64,000 nt of DNA, taken from assembly GCF_001431425.1 (NCBI RefSeq), contig NZ_LDJG01000015.1, forward strand, positions 1 to 64,000. The letters are read 5' to 3'. This document shows, one piece after another, positions 45,020 through 54,463 of the stretch. The translations under genes were made by a program, and so were the position numbers. The number at the start of each line of letters is the position of its first letter. Within the stretch, counting starts at the first letter, position 1. The stretch is from Stenotrophomonas nitritireducens. Its GTDB lineage: Bacteria > Pseudomonadota > Gammaproteobacteria > Xanthomonadales > Xanthomonadaceae. The notes beneath the pieces are model-generated. The model was given only the letters and a program-made list of their open reading frames with translations. It made no database searches and had not been told where the DNA came from.

Positions 45020-45222
45020 CGGATGGAAACCAAGCTGCGGATGCCGGCTGGGTAGGGTTGTACGGTGAACCATTGTCTGTGGCAGGAGCGCGGGCTCAAG
45101 GCACAGTGATTGCCGGCGGGCACCATCGCGTGGCTACCTGTACCTGCCTCGACATTTTTCCATGGCCGCCATGCACCGGATCTGCATCCGCGAGCGCCCG
45201 CGAGCGCCCGCCGGAGGCTCGG

Positions 45223-45600
45223 TCACGCGGATGGCGGGTCGATGTTCTGCCCGATCCGCCACAGCACGCCGCTGGGGTCGGTCAGCACGAAATCGCGGAT
45301 CGCCCACGGGCGGTCTTCCGGTGGAAGCGCGCGCACGCCATAGCGCTCGGCCAATCGCTGCGCCTGCACCTGCCGCCACCACGATTCCACGTCGGCGACG
45401 AGCATGTGCATCATGAAATTGCCGGCGTGTTCGGCCACGTAGAATTTCTGCAGCAGGAAGCTGCAGTCGCCGGCATGCAGGTAGGCCAGGTCGTCCGACG
45501 ACCATGGAACGCTGAAACCCAGGTCGCGGTAGAAGCGCAGCGACAGGTCCATGTCGCGCGCCGGCACGAAGGCCTTGATCTCGACGGTTTCCAGGTTCAT
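45223..45600 (-). CDS. VOC-superfamily (glyoxalase/bleomycin-resistance fold) protein
   Basis: Encodes 125 residues, one VOC domain made of paired beta-alpha-beta-beta-beta modules. Signature segments are AFVPARDMDLSLRFYRDLGF at the N-terminus, a central HMLVADVESWWR, and a C-terminal IRDFVLTDPSGVLWRIGQN. Metal ligands typical of glyoxalase I are not all evident, so a binding or small-molecule-modifying role is as likely as catalysis. It is divergent from the hydrolase gene at 45782. Confidence 0.88.
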   Translation of the reverse strand: MNLETVEIKAFVPARDMDLSLRFYRDLGFSVPWSSDDLAYLHAGDCSFLLQKFYVAEHAGNFMMHMLVADVESWWRQVQAQRLAERYGVRALPPEDRPWAIRDFVLTDPSGVLWRIGQNIDPPSA

Positions 45601-45781
45601 GGCGGGTTCCCGTGGTGGACGGTCCCGATCCTGCCGCATCGACCGGCCGCTTTCCAGGATCCTGCACCGGTCACACGCCGGTGCGTCGAAAGACGGAATG
45701 ACTTTGGACCTGCTTGATCTGCCCCTCGTGCCGATGGAGGCTGTCGGGCAAGCCCCCAACATTGCAACGCAGGAGACTGCC

Positions 45782-46909
45782 ATGACGAGGAATCGATCCG
45801 GATGGCGTGCGCTGGCCATCCTGTTGCTGGCGTCGCCCCTGGCGGCGACCGCGCAGGACGCCTGCCCGGACCGCTCCAGCTACGCGCCGGCGCGCGAGAT
45901 CATCGCCGACCTCGGGCGCATCGTGGCGCCTGGCGGCGTGCAGGAGGACTACGCGGCACAGATCGGCGGCATCCAGCAGTGGGTGAACGTGCGCGGGCAG
46001 GACCGCGACAACCCGCTGCTGCTGTTCGTGCACGGCGGGCCGGCGTCGCCGGTGATTCCCACGCTGTGGCAGTTCCAGCGGCCGCTGGAGGAGTACTTCA
46101 CCGTGGTCAACTACGACCAGCGTGGAGCGGGCAGGACGCTGCTGCTCAATCCGCAGGAGGACGTGGCCGGCACGCTGCACATCCAGCGCTACGTGGACGA
46201 TGCCATCGAACTGGCCGACTCCCTGCGCAGGCGCTACCACAAGCGCAAAGTTGTACTGGTCGGCCACAGCTGGGGCACGGTGGTGGCGATGCAGGCCGCC
46301 CTGCAGCGGCCGGACCTGTTCCATGCCTACGTCGGCATCGGCCAGGTGATCGACGTGCGCACCAACGAACGGGTCAGCTTCGACTACGGCCTGCGCACCG
46401 CGCGCGAGCGCGGCAATGCCGGGGCGGTGCGCGAGATGGAAGCCATCGCGCCTTACCCCGGCGATGCGCCGATCACCCGCGATCGGATCGTCGTCGCCCG
46501 CAAGTGGCCGCAGTACTACGGCGGGCTCAGCGCCTACCGCAGCGAGTCCAACTACTTCTTCAAGGGACCGAGGCTGTCGCCGGACTACGACGATGCCGCG
46601 CGCTGTGCGATCGACGCCGGCAGCGTGTTCACGCTGGGGCGGCTGCTGGACGAGTTCCTGCAGGTGGACTACCGCGGGGTGAAGGAATTTCCCATCCCGG
46701 TGCTGATGTTCATGGGGCGCCACGACTACACCACGCCATCGGAACCCACCGCCGCCTGGCTGGCGCAGGTGCGCGCGCCCTACAAGCGCGGTGTCTGGTT
46801 CGAGCATTCGGCGCACATGATGCCGTGGGAGGAACCGGGCAAGACCCTGGTCAGCCTGCTGGAGCATGTGCGCCCGTTGGCGGTGCAGGGAGAAGCCCAA
46901 GGCCGGTGA
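45782..46909 (+). CDS. exported proline-iminopeptidase-like alpha/beta hydrolase
   Basis: Encodes 375 residues with a signal peptide (about 1-25, ending ATAQ). The oxyanion motif HGGPASPV near residue 87 is the HGGPG-type signature of family S33 (proline iminopeptidases); the nucleophile is in VGHSWGTVV near 163, the acid in GRHDYTTP near 318, and the last histidine in EHSAHMMPWEEP near 345. It probably cleaves N-terminal residues from small peptides or acts as an esterase in the periplasm. AGGAG lies before the ATG; a longer frame from 45551 overlaps the divergent VOC gene and is rejected. Confidence 0.9.
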   Translation: MTRNRSGWRALAILLLASPLAATAQDACPDRSSYAPAREIIADLGRIVAPGGVQEDYAAQIGGIQQWVNVRGQDRDNPLLLFVHGGPASPVIPTLWQFQRPLEEYFTVVNYDQRGAGRTLLLNPQEDVAGTLHIQRYVDDAIELADSLRRRYHKRKVVLVGHSWGTVVAMQAALQRPDLFHAYVGIGQVIDVRTNERVSFDYGLRTARERGNAGAVREMEAIAPYPGDAPITRDRIVVARKWPQYYGGLSAYRSESNYFFKGPRLSPDYDDAARCAIDAGSVFTLGRLLDEFLQVDYRGVKEFPIPVLMFMGRHDYTTPSEPTAAWLAQVRAPYKRGVWFEHSAHMMPWEEPGKTLVSLLEHVRPLAVQGEAQGR

Positions 46910-47078
46910 CCGCGCGCGGTGAGCCGTGCCGCATTCCGGTGCGCGATGCGGAACGCCGCCCGCCCTGCCGGGCCATGACCGGCGTCCATCCCGGCAGGGA
47001 GAGGCCGCGTGCGGGGGACGCGGTGGCATGGACGGTCGTTGGCATTGGCGGGAAGGGTGACGGTGCCGGCGGCCTGAA

Positions 47079-47530
47079 GCGCGCCGGGGGCTCTTTCCGC
47101 AGCCGTGGCACCGGCAGTCGCGCCGGATGCGCCGGCTACCGCAGCAGGCGTGTTCACGACGGTGGCGCACACACCGGTCGGCACCCACGCCCCGGATGCC
47201 TGCATGATCGCCGGCGAGTTCTCTCTCCTCGGCCAGATCATCCGCTCACGCGATGGCGTGCAGACGGCAGGGGCCTCGACAGAGGCGGAACTGAGCCGCG
47301 TGTGCGAAGGGCCGGCCCGACCTCGGCGCAGATGGGCGGCAAGGCCGTCGAGGTCATCTACATGGACGCGTGCCCGTCGCCAGCGCAGGGCAAAGGCCGC
47401 GGGCTGTTCGGCAAGTACTTCGACGGTGAATGCGGCGAGCACAAGGCCGCCGACCTGTCCGGCCTGCCGGCAAGCTGCGCGCAGGGCGGCGGTATCGGGA
47501 TGGCGGATTGGCGCGGAGCCGGTCGTGAGG
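47079..47530 (+). pseudogene. decayed coding region, frameshifted small-protein gene
   Basis: The 918-base stretch 46910-47827 has no intact gene, but two protein-like segments lie end to end in different frames. One frame gives THAPDACMIAGEFSLLGQI up to about 47310; the +1-related frame continues with AQMGGKAVEVIYMDACPS and GLFGKYFDGECGEHKAADLS to about 47490. A single frameshift near 47315 would join them. A further protein-like piece (PGVPVTRDFAHEVRW) lies in yet another frame at about 47580. The parent family is not recognised. It could instead be chance coding potential in GC-rich DNA. Confidence 0.4.
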
Positions 47531-47827
47531 AACGCAGGGCCGGTCCGTGGCCGCACTGCCGGCCCGTAACGCCGGTGGTCAGCGCCCCGGCGTCCCCGTC
47601 ACGCGCGATTTCGCGCACGAAGTCCGCTGGTGATGCCGCTGCGGGTGGGCCACGGCCTGGCCGCGCTGGGCCGGGGAGTCGCCACGCGCGGCGGCAGCGC
47701 CGGCCGACCGGCTCAAGCTGGAACTGCCGAGGATCGGGCGTGCTTCGAAGGCGGGCCAGCCCGGCGCGGCTTGCAAGCCGCGCCCGCGCGCCGCAGATTG
47801 ACGCATCGCCATCCAGGGAGCGCACGC

Positions 47828-48496
47828 ATGCGGGGTCTTGATTTCAGTTCATGGCAGGCCGTGCTCTCAACGCTGCTGGGGCTGATGATCATCACCCTGG
47901 TAGGCGTGGGCATCCGCCTGCTGGTGATGCAGACGCTGCAGCAGCGGCGCGAGCGTGAGAACCGGCAGATCAACGAGCGCCTGCGCACGCTGATCGCCGC
48001 GTACAAGACGCTGGGCGGCTCGTTCACCGGCGAGCTCGGCGTGGACCCGAAGCATCTGCGCGACCTGCGCGGGCAGGAGGGGGCCGAGGCTCTCGCCGCC
48101 ACGGCGTCGGACCGTTCCCGGCGCATCCGCGATGCGGTGGAGGCGGCGCTGTCGGACATTCTGCTGCTGGGTACCGACGAGCAGGTGCGGCTGGCCGCGC
48201 ACGCCGCCACCGAACTGGCGCAGGGCCGCCCGGTGCATACCGATGCGCTGGTGGTGTCGTTGCGCGACTTCATCCGCCAGGCGCTGGACTTGGCGCCGGT
48301 TCCCCGTGATCTGGCGATCCCGCGCCAGGGGCCGACGCGCCCGGCTGCCGGCGCGGCCAAGGGGCGCAAGGACGAGGGCGGCGCCAAGGGCGGCAAAGGC
48401 GGTGGCGGCGGAGGCATGGGCGCGATGGGCGGCGGCATGGGCGCGGGCATGGCGCTGGGCGCGCGCGGCGGCGAGGACCACGACAGCGACGCGTGA
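47828..48496 (+). CDS. membrane-anchored protein with Gly-rich tail, unknown function
   Basis: Encodes 222 residues. One N-terminal membrane helix (about 9-35, VLSTLLGLMIITLVGVGIRLL) is followed by a helical, charged domain (about 38-160: ERENRQINERLRTLIAAYKTLGG, RIRDAVEAALSDILLLGTDEQVRLAA) that is probably coiled and cytoplasmic. The last 55 residues are rich in glycine, methionine and lysine (GGGGGGMGAMGGGMGAGM). GGGAG precedes the ATG at 47828. Similar anchored proteins occur in Xanthomonadaceae with no known function. The acidic protein gene follows after 78 bases. Confidence 0.8.
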   Translation: MRGLDFSSWQAVLSTLLGLMIITLVGVGIRLLVMQTLQQRRERENRQINERLRTLIAAYKTLGGSFTGELGVDPKHLRDLRGQEGAEALAATASDRSRRIRDAVEAALSDILLLGTDEQVRLAAHAATELAQGRPVHTDALVVSLRDFIRQALDLAPVPRDLAIPRQGPTRPAAGAAKGRKDEGGAKGGKGGGGGGMGAMGGGMGAGMALGARGGEDHDSDA

Positions 48497-48574
48497 GGCG
48501 GACAGGCGCGCCGCGATTGCGTTGGCAATGGGCTTCGCGCAAGCTCTGGGCTCCCTCAATCCTGGTGGCCGCCC

Positions 48575-48847
48575 ATGCAAGACAACATCATCCAGATCAT
48601 GCCCGCCGCCGGCTGGGTTGCCGTGTTCGATGAGGACGGCGAGGAAAGCGCGCAGGGCGTGGTGTGCTTCGCGCTGGTGGAAAGCGCGATGAAGCGCGAG
48701 GTGCGGGCGATGGTCGCCGACGGCGCGCAGATCGGCTTTGCCGACGCGCTGCCCAACTTCGTGCGCGTGCAGGAGCTGGACGCGTTCGAGGAGGACGACG
48801 AGGACGAGGAAGAAGAGGACGAGGAAGAGGAAGAAGACGAGGCGTGA
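48575..48847 (+). CDS. small protein with extreme acidic tail
   Basis: Encodes 90 residues. The first 68 residues form a compact domain (IMPAAGWVAVFDEDGEES, GVVCFALVESAMKREVRAMV, ADALPNFVRVQELD); the last 20 or so are almost all Glu and Asp. Acidic tails of this kind bind basic proteins or metal ions or mimic DNA; no function is known here. It stands between the glycine-tailed membrane protein and the DinB gene, all on the same strand. Confidence 0.75.
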   Translation: MQDNIIQIMPAAGWVAVFDEDGEESAQGVVCFALVESAMKREVRAMVADGAQIGFADALPNFVRVQELDAFEEDDEDEEEEDEEEEEDEA

Positions 48848-48908
48848 TCTCCGTTGCGCTCCTTGTTCCCGGCGTCGCCATGGCAGGCCGCATCACGGGC
48901 CTGTCGCG

Positions 48909-49478
48909 GTGACGCCGCGGTCTTCCGGCGCGGGGAACGACCTGCTCGACGAAGCCTTCGCCTACAAGCGCTGGGCGATGCGGCGCACGCTGGAAGCGAT
49001 ACGTGCGATGGATGCGCAGGCGTTCCCGGCCAGCGTCGCCTTCGCGCGGCAGCAGCTCAACCACATCGTGATCGTGGAGGAGCTGTTCCGTTCGCGCCTG
49101 CTCGGGGATGCGGCGCCGCATGCGGCTACCAATACCGCCGAGGTGCCGGCGCTCGACGCACTGGCTGCGCGCCTGGAAGCATCGGATGCCTGGTATGCAT
49201 CCCATCTGGCCGGGCTGGCGCCCGCGCTGTGGGACGAAGCGCTGCGCTTCCGCTTCGCCGATGGCCGCGAAGGCTGCATGACGCGGCGTGAAATCCTGTT
49301 CCACATCCTCAACCATTCCACTTACCACCGCGGCGCCATCGGGCATGCGCTGGATCTGGCGCGGGTGCCGCATCCGGCCGACACCTGGACGGTGTTCCTC
49401 CACGAGAGCCAGCCGCAGCGGCGCGATGGCGTGCCGCCCGGCGCAGGCCCGGATGCGGGCCTGCGGGCGAAGCGGTAA
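48909..49478 (+). CDS. DinB-family putative metalloenzyme
   Basis: Encodes 189 residues, a four-helix bundle of the DinB/YfiT type. The likely metal-binding histidines lie in QQLNHIVIVEELF (near 50) and HILNHSTYHRGAIGH (near 136-148), with FRFADGREGCMTRRE in the connecting loop. The family includes thiol-transfer enzymes and damage-inducible proteins of unknown role. The start is GTG at 48909, the first with the conserved LLDEAFAYKRWAMRRTL helix. The C-terminal 20 residues are low-complexity. Confidence 0.88.
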   Translation: MTPRSSGAGNDLLDEAFAYKRWAMRRTLEAIRAMDAQAFPASVAFARQQLNHIVIVEELFRSRLLGDAAPHAATNTAEVPALDALAARLEASDAWYASHLAGLAPALWDEALRFRFADGREGCMTRREILFHILNHSTYHRGAIGHALDLARVPHPADTWTVFLHESQPQRRDGVPPGAGPDAGLRAKR

Positions 49479-49523
49479 GGTACGCGCCCGCACGCCACCG
49501 CACCGGTGGCACGAAACACGCAC

Positions 49524-50816
49524 ATGCTGACCGATCCATTCGACAGGGAGCATCTCTGGCATCCCTACAGCGCGCTTGGCCAGGCGCTGCCGGCATTGAA
49601 GGTGGCGCGCGCCGACGGCGTGCTGCTGGAACTGGCCGACGGCACGCGGCTGATCGACGGCATGGCCTCGTGGTGGTGCGCGATCCACGGCTACAACCAT
49701 CCGGCGCTGAACCAGGCGGCCATCGACCAGCTCGGGCGCATGTCGCACGTGATGTTCGGCGGGCTCACCCACGAGCCGGCCATCGCTCTGGGCAGGCAGC
49801 TGCTGGCGATCGTGCCGCAGCCGCTGGATGCGATCTTCTATGCCGACTCCGGTTCGGTGTCGGTGGAAGTGGCGCTGAAGATGGCGATCCAGTACCAGGC
49901 CGCGCGCGGCCGGCCCGGCCGCCACGACATCGCCACCACGCGTTCGGGTTATCACGGCGACACCTGGAACGCGATGTCGGTCTGCGATCCGGTCACCGGC
50001 ATGCATGGCCTGTTCGGTGCGGCGCTGCCGTCGCGCCGCTTCGTGCCGGCGCCGGCCACGCCGTTCGACGGGCAATGGGACGCGGCCGAGATCGTGCCGC
50101 TCGAGCGCCTGTTCGCCGAGCACGGCGACGAACTGGCCGCCTTCATCATCGAGCCGGTGGTGCAGGGCGCCGGCGGCATGCGCTTCTACCACCCGCAGTA
50201 CCTGCGCGAACTGGCGCGGCTGTGCCGCGAGCACGACGTGCTGCTGATCTGCGACGAGATCGCCACCGGCTTCGGTCGCAGCGGCCGGCTGTTCGCCTGC
50301 GAGCACGCCGGCATCGCCCCGGACATCCTGTGCATCGGCAAGGCGCTGACCGGGGGCTACATGACCCTGGCCGCGACGATCACCCGCCGCGACATCGCCG
50401 ACACGATCGCCTCCGGCGAGGCCGGCGTGTTCATGCACGGGCCGACCTTCATGGCCAACCCGCTGGCCTGCGCGGTGGCGCTGGCGTCCACGCAGCTGCT
50501 GCTGGCGCAGGACTGGCAGGGCAACGTGCAGCGGATCGAACGCACCCTACGCGAACGGCTGGCGCCGGCGCGCGCGCTGCCGCACGTAAGCGATGTGCGC
50601 GTGCTCGGCGCCATCGGCGTGATCGAGCTGACCGCGCCGCTGCGGCTGGAACGCATCCGGCAGCGCATGCTGGAGCAGGGCATCTGGATCCGTCCGTTCG
50701 GAAGGCTGGTGTACGTGATGCCGCCCTACGTGATCGACGACGCGCAGCTGCGGCAGCTGTGCGACGGCATGGTCGCGCTGGTGGAAGGACTGCAGGCCGG
50801 GGATATGCGCGCATGA
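49524..50816 (+). CDS. bioA: adenosylmethionine-8-amino-7-oxononanoate aminotransferase
   Basis: Encodes 430 residues. BioA transfers an amino group from S-adenosylmethionine to 7-keto-8-aminopelargonic acid in biotin synthesis. PLP-fold signatures: [16 protein letters not shown] (near 41), [16 protein letters not shown] (near 110), the PLP-lysine region [17 protein letters not shown] (Lys near 276) and [17 protein letters not shown]. The start at 49524 has a conserved DREHLWHPY motif just after it. It overlaps bioD by four bases; bioF, bioB and bioC are not in the window. Confidence 0.97.
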   Translation: MLTDPFDREHLWHPYSALGQALPALKVARADGVLLELADGTRLIDGMASWWCAIHGYNHPALNQAAIDQLGRMSHVMFGGLTHEPAIALGRQLLAIVPQPLDAIFYADSGSVSVEVALKMAIQYQAARGRPGRHDIATTRSGYHGDTWNAMSVCDPVTGMHGLFGAALPSRRFVPAPATPFDGQWDAAEIVPLERLFAEHGDELAAFIIEPVVQGAGGMRFYHPQYLRELARLCREHDVLLICDEIATGFGRSGRLFACEHAGIAPDILCIGKALTGGYMTLAATITRRDIADTIASGEAGVFMHGPTFMANPLACAVALASTQLLLAQDWQGNVQRIERTLRERLAPARALPHVSDVRVLGAIGVIELTAPLRLERIRQRMLEQGIWIRPFGRLVYVMPPYVIDDAQLRQLCDGMVALVEGLQAGDMRA

Positions 50817-51463
50817 GCGGCGAGGTGATTTTCGTCGGTGGCATCGACACCGAGATCGGCAAGACCGTGGTGACCGGCTGGCTGGCGCGGCAATGGATCG
50901 AACAGGGCCGCGAGGTGATCACCCAGAAGCTGGTGCAGACCGGCTGCGTGGGCGCGTCGGACGACATCCTGCTGCACCGGCGGCTGATGGGCAGCGGCCT
51001 GTTCGACGAGGACCGCGACGGCACCACCATGCCGGCGCTGTATGCCTACCCGGCCTCGCCGCACCTGGCGGCGAAGCTGGAAGGCCGCGCGCTGGACCTG
51101 GACGCCATCGCCGCCGCCACTGCGCGGCTGCGCGCGCGTTACGACACGGTGCTGGTGGAAGGCGCCGGCGGGCTGCTGGTGCCGTTGACGGCCGAACTGC
51201 TGACCCTCGACTACGTGGCGGCGCAGGGTTGGCCGGTGATCCTGGTCACCTCCGGGCGGCTGGGCAGCATCAACCACACCCTGCTGTCGCTGGAGGCCAT
51301 CGCCGCGCGCGGCGTCGCGCTGCACGGCATCGCCTGGAACGGCCGCGACGACGGCAGCGACGAGGTCATCGCCGCCGAAAGCCGCCGCTATCTCCGTCAG
51401 TGGATGCAGGCGCGCTTCCCGCAGGCGCGCTGGTACGACGTGCCGGTATTGATGCTGGATTGA
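50813..51463 (+). CDS. bioD: dethiobiotin synthetase
   Basis: Encodes 216 residues. BioD carboxylates 7,8-diaminopelargonate with ATP and CO2 to dethiobiotin. The P-loop variant [14 protein letters not shown] (residues 9-22) is the BioD signature, the substrate loop QKLVQTGC lies near 39, and the [12 protein letters not shown] segment near 118. It starts inside the end of bioA (ATGA), so the two are translated together. A perfect hairpin follows the stop codon. Confidence 0.96.
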   Translation: MSGEVIFVGGIDTEIGKTVVTGWLARQWIEQGREVITQKLVQTGCVGASDDILLHRRLMGSGLFDEDRDGTTMPALYAYPASPHLAAKLEGRALDLDAIAAATARLRARYDTVLVEGAGGLLVPLTAELLTLDYVAAQGWPVILVTSGRLGSINHTLLSLEAIAARGVALHGIAWNGRDDGSDEVIAAESRRYLRQWMQARFPQARWYDVPVLMLD

Positions 51464-51480
51464 GCGTCCACTTCCCCTAG

Positions 51481-51548
51481 GTGCGGGGCTCGCCCCGCAC
51501 GCTTGCGCCGCAATTCATCGCAAAGCCCCATGCCGGGCGGGCCCGGCA
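51481..51548. terminator. hairpins after bioAD
   Basis: GTGCGGGGC-TC-GCCCCGCAC (51481-51500) and ATGCCGGG-CGG-GCCCGGCAT region (51529-51548) are two strong hairpins between convergent bioD and the dehydrogenase gene. Neither has a long T run. Confidence 0.65.
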
Positions 51549-51694
51549 TCCACGAGGTTGCGCCGCCATGGTGGGTGGCCGGATCGCCCGCGTTGCGCAT
51601 CGCCCCGCGCGGGCGTCGCGGGGCCGGCGTGTCGAGGACCGCGTCGTGTGGCAGGAGCGCGATGGAGCCGTGCCGCTGCCTCACGCGTTCCTCT

Positions 51695-54061
51695 TCACTC
51701 CTTCCCGCCTGCGCTTCCGTCCTTCAGCCGGTAGGCGAGCACGTAGTCTCCCGGCCGGGTGCCGATCGAACCATGGCCGCCAGCCACCAGCAGCACCATC
51801 TGCCGGCCCTGGCTGTCCAGGTAGGTCATCGGCGTGGCCTGGCCGCCGGCGGGAATGCGCACGTTCCACAGCACCTTGCCGCTGGCCAGGTCGTAGGCGC
51901 GGAAGTTGTCGTCCACCGCCGCGGCCAGGAAGGCGACGCCGCCGGCGGTCAGCAGCGGGCCGCCGATGCCGGGCACGCCCAGGCGTATCGGCACCGGCAC
52001 CGGCGAGAGGTCGCGGATGCTGCCGTTGCGGTACTGGTAGGCGATCTTGCCGGTGCGCAGGTCGGCGGCGGCGACAGTGCCCCATGGCGGCGCCTGGCAG
52101 GGCACGCCCAGTGGCGACAGGAACGGCTTGAGTTCCACCGCGTAGTCGGCGCCCTTGTTCTCGTTCAGGCCGTGCTCGCCGGTGTTCATCGCCTGCCCGC
52201 CGAGCTGCTCCTTGGGCACCAGGGTGGAGACGAAGGCCAGGTAGGTCGGCATGCCGAACATCGCCTGCCGCTGCGGGTCCACCGCCACGCCGCCCCAGTT
52301 GAAGGTGCCGAAATTGCCCGGGTAGATCAGCGAACCGCGCAGCGACGGCGGGGTATAGCGGCCCTCGTAGCGCAGGCGGCGGAACTGGATGCGGCACAGC
52401 ATCTGGTCGACCAGGCTGGCGCCCCACATGTCGGCCTCGCGCAGCGGCGGCGGCTCGAAGCTCAGCGCCGAATAGGGCTGGCGTGCGGCCACGGTCTGGC
52501 CGGGAATGTCCGTGCCCTGCGGCGCCGGGCGCTCGCCCACCGGCAGCAGGGGATGGCCGTCGCGGCGGTCTAGCACGTAGACGTCACCCTGCTTGGTGGG
52601 CACCACCAGCGCGGGCGTGCGCCCCTGCGGCAGGTCCAGGTCCAGCAGCGAGGGTTGCGCAGGCGTATCCATGTCCCACAGGTCGTGGTGCACGAACTGG
52701 CGCACCCAGCGTACCTGGCCGCTGGACAGGTCCAGCGCGACCACGGAGGAGGCGTATTTTTCCTCCGCCGGACTGCGGTACATGCCGAGCTGGTCCGGGG
52801 TGCGGTTGCCCATCGGGAAGTAGGCCAGGCCCAGCGCTTCGTCGGCGCTGGCCACCGCCCAGCTGTTGGGCGAACTGGCGGTATAGACCTGCGCCGGGTC
52901 GGCCGGGTCCAGCGGCGCGGTCTGCGTCGGGTTGCCCGAATCCCAGTTCCACAGCAGCCTGCCGCTGCGCGCGTCGTAGGCGCGGATCACGCCGGAGGGC
53001 GAGTCCACCGCGTAGTTGTCGTTGACCGCGCCGGCCACGATCACCTTGCCGGCGGCCACCAGCGGCGGCGAGGTCGAATAGTAGTAGCCGGCCTGCTTGA
53101 ACGGCATATTGTGGGTCAGGTCGAGCACGCCATGGTCGGCGAAGTCCTCGCAATGGCGGCCGGTCGACGCATCCAGCGCATGCAGTTTCGCGTCGGCACT
53201 GGCCAGGAACACGCGCGTCGCGCAGGCGCCGTCGGCCGCGGTGGCGGCGTTGTCGCCGGCCGGCGCGGCGAACCACGACAGCCCGCGGCAGGTCTGGTGC
53301 TGGCGCTGCGGTTCCATGCCCGCACCCGGGTCGAAGCGCCAGCGCTCCTTGCCGGTATCGGCGTCCAGCGCCAACGCCCAGCTGTGCGGGGTGCACAGGT
53401 AAAGCGTGTTGCCGATCTTCAGCGGCGTGGCCTCGTAGGTGGTCTCGCCCACGTCCTGCGGCAGGCGCACGTCGCCGGTGCGCATCTGCCAGGCCAACTG
53501 CAACCGCTCGGCATTCGCCGGGGTGATCTGCGCCAGCGGCGAATAGCGCTGGCCATAGTCGCTGCGGCCGTAGGCGCTCCATTCGCCGGGCGGCGGCGCG
53601 TTGTCGCCGAGCGCGGGCGTGCCGGTGTTGGCGGCCACCGGCAGGGTCCCGTGGATCTCGTGCAGGTGGCGCGGGATGCCGGCCAGCGCCACCGCCGCCA
53701 ACAACAGCGACGCGCCCAGCACCGGCCAGCCGGCCGGGCCGGTGTAGCCATGCGGCCCGGAGCGGCGCGCCGCGGGCAGGGCCAGCAGCAGGCCGAGCAG
53801 TACCGGCACGCCCAGGCGGGTCGCCAGCGGCCACCAGTACAGCCCGGCTTCCCACAACGACCAGGCCAGCAGCACCAGCAGCCATCCGGCGTACAGCCAG
53901 CCCGCCCAGCGACGGTGGCGCCACAGTCCCCAGGCCACCGCGAGCAGTGCCAGTCCGCTGAGCAGGTAGAACGCGCTGCCGCGCAACGCCAGCAACCAGC
54001 CGCCGCCGACGGCCAGGGTCAGCCCGGACAGCAGGAACAGGCACAACATGATCACGCGCAT
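51695..54061 (-). CDS. gcd: membrane-bound PQQ-dependent glucose dehydrogenase
   Basis: Encodes 788 residues, the size of mGDH. Five N-terminal membrane helices (about residues 2-125) anchor a periplasmic eight-bladed quinoprotein propeller. Features include EWSAYGRSDYGQRYSPLAQI at the propeller start, W-motif repeats, THNMPFKQAGYYYSTSPPLV (near 358) and NTGEHGLNENKGADY (near 655). The enzyme oxidises glucose to gluconolactone and passes electrons to ubiquinone. PQQ biosynthesis genes are not in the window. The start 54061 was chosen because it leads directly into the first membrane helix; an upstream start at 54109 adds a polar extension. Confidence 0.93.
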   Translation of the reverse strand: MRVIMLCLFLLSGLTLAVGGGWLLALRGSAFYLLSGLALLAVAWGLWRHRRWAGWLYAGWLLVLLAWSLWEAGLYWWPLATRLGVPVLLGLLLALPAARRSGPHGYTGPAGWPVLGASLLLAAVALAGIPRHLHEIHGTLPVAANTGTPALGDNAPPPGEWSAYGRSDYGQRYSPLAQITPANAERLQLAWQMRTGDVRLPQDVGETTYEATPLKIGNTLYLCTPHSWALALDADTGKERWRFDPGAGMEPQRQHQTCRGLSWFAAPAGDNAATAADGACATRVFLASADAKLHALDASTGRHCEDFADHGVLDLTHNMPFKQAGYYYSTSPPLVAAGKVIVAGAVNDNYAVDSPSGVIRAYDARSGRLLWNWDSGNPTQTAPLDPADPAQVYTASSPNSWAVASADEALGLAYFPMGNRTPDQLGMYRSPAEEKYASSVVALDLSSGQVRWVRQFVHHDLWDMDTPAQPSLLDLDLPQGRTPALVVPTKQGDVYVLDRRDGHPLLPVGERPAPQGTDIPGQTVAARQPYSALSFEPPPLREADMWGASLVDQMLCRIQFRRLRYEGRYTPPSLRGSLIYPGNFGTFNWGGVAVDPQRQAMFGMPTYLAFVSTLVPKEQLGGQAMNTGEHGLNENKGADYAVELKPFLSPLGVPCQAPPWGTVAAADLRTGKIAYQYRNGSIRDLSPVPVPIRLGVPGIGGPLLTAGGVAFLAAAVDDNFRAYDLASGKVLWNVRIPAGGQATPMTYLDSQGRQMVLLVAGGHGSIGTRPGDYVLAYRLKDGSAGGKE

Positions 54062-54229
54062 GGCGCACCCGCATGGCACGGAAGGTGCGGCCATGGTGCG
54101 CGCGGCCATGTCTGCGCCGCGTCATGCGCCGTTTCGGCGTGGCGTTGTACCGGTGGCGGGCGGGATGGCTTGAAAAAGCAGGGCGCCGCCGCGATATTGC
54201 CGGATCGAACAACGAAGAAGAGAGGGCTC

Positions 54230-54391
54230 ATGGAAGCCATCACGACTGGAATGGTCCAGTGCATGAAGTGCAATACGGTGTACCGGCCCGCGATCAAGGT
54301 GCTGGAGAGCGTCTGCCCGATGTGCCTGTCGATCAAGACCGCACCGGTGCCGGCCGGACAGGCGCGCAGCGCCGCGGCCAGCCTGCGCTGA
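54230..54391 (+). CDS. small CxxC-CxxC zinc-ribbon-like protein
   Basis: Encodes 53 residues. CMKC (residues 11-14) and CPMC (29-32) are spaced as in a rubredoxin- or zinc-ribbon-like knuckle; the rest is short and basic at the C-terminus. GAGAGGG precedes the ATG at 54230, and an intrinsic terminator lies directly downstream, so it is a stand-alone unit. No family name is known to me. It could be a metal-binding regulator or an unrecognised chaperone. Confidence 0.7.
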   Translation: MEAITTGMVQCMKCNTVYRPAIKVLESVCPMCLSIKTAPVPAGQARSAAASLR

Positions 54392-54416
54392 ACCGCAGCC
54401 ACGCCGCACCCCACGC

Positions 54417-54442
54417 AGGCCAGGTCATCGACCTGGCCTTTT
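54417..54442 (+). terminator. intrinsic terminator after zinc-ribbon gene
   Basis: AGGCCAGGTC-ATC-GACCTGGCCT is a perfect hairpin followed by TTTT on the plus strand. It also lies just beyond the 3' end of the convergent DUF6165 gene. Confidence 0.9.
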
Positions 54443-54463
54443 CATTGCGCGAAACCGGGCGGC

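Noticed and set aside
51397-51684. 95-codon minus-strand frame between bioD and the glucose dehydrogenase
   Set aside because: It overlaps the bioD end and the two hairpins and has no recognisable protein features.
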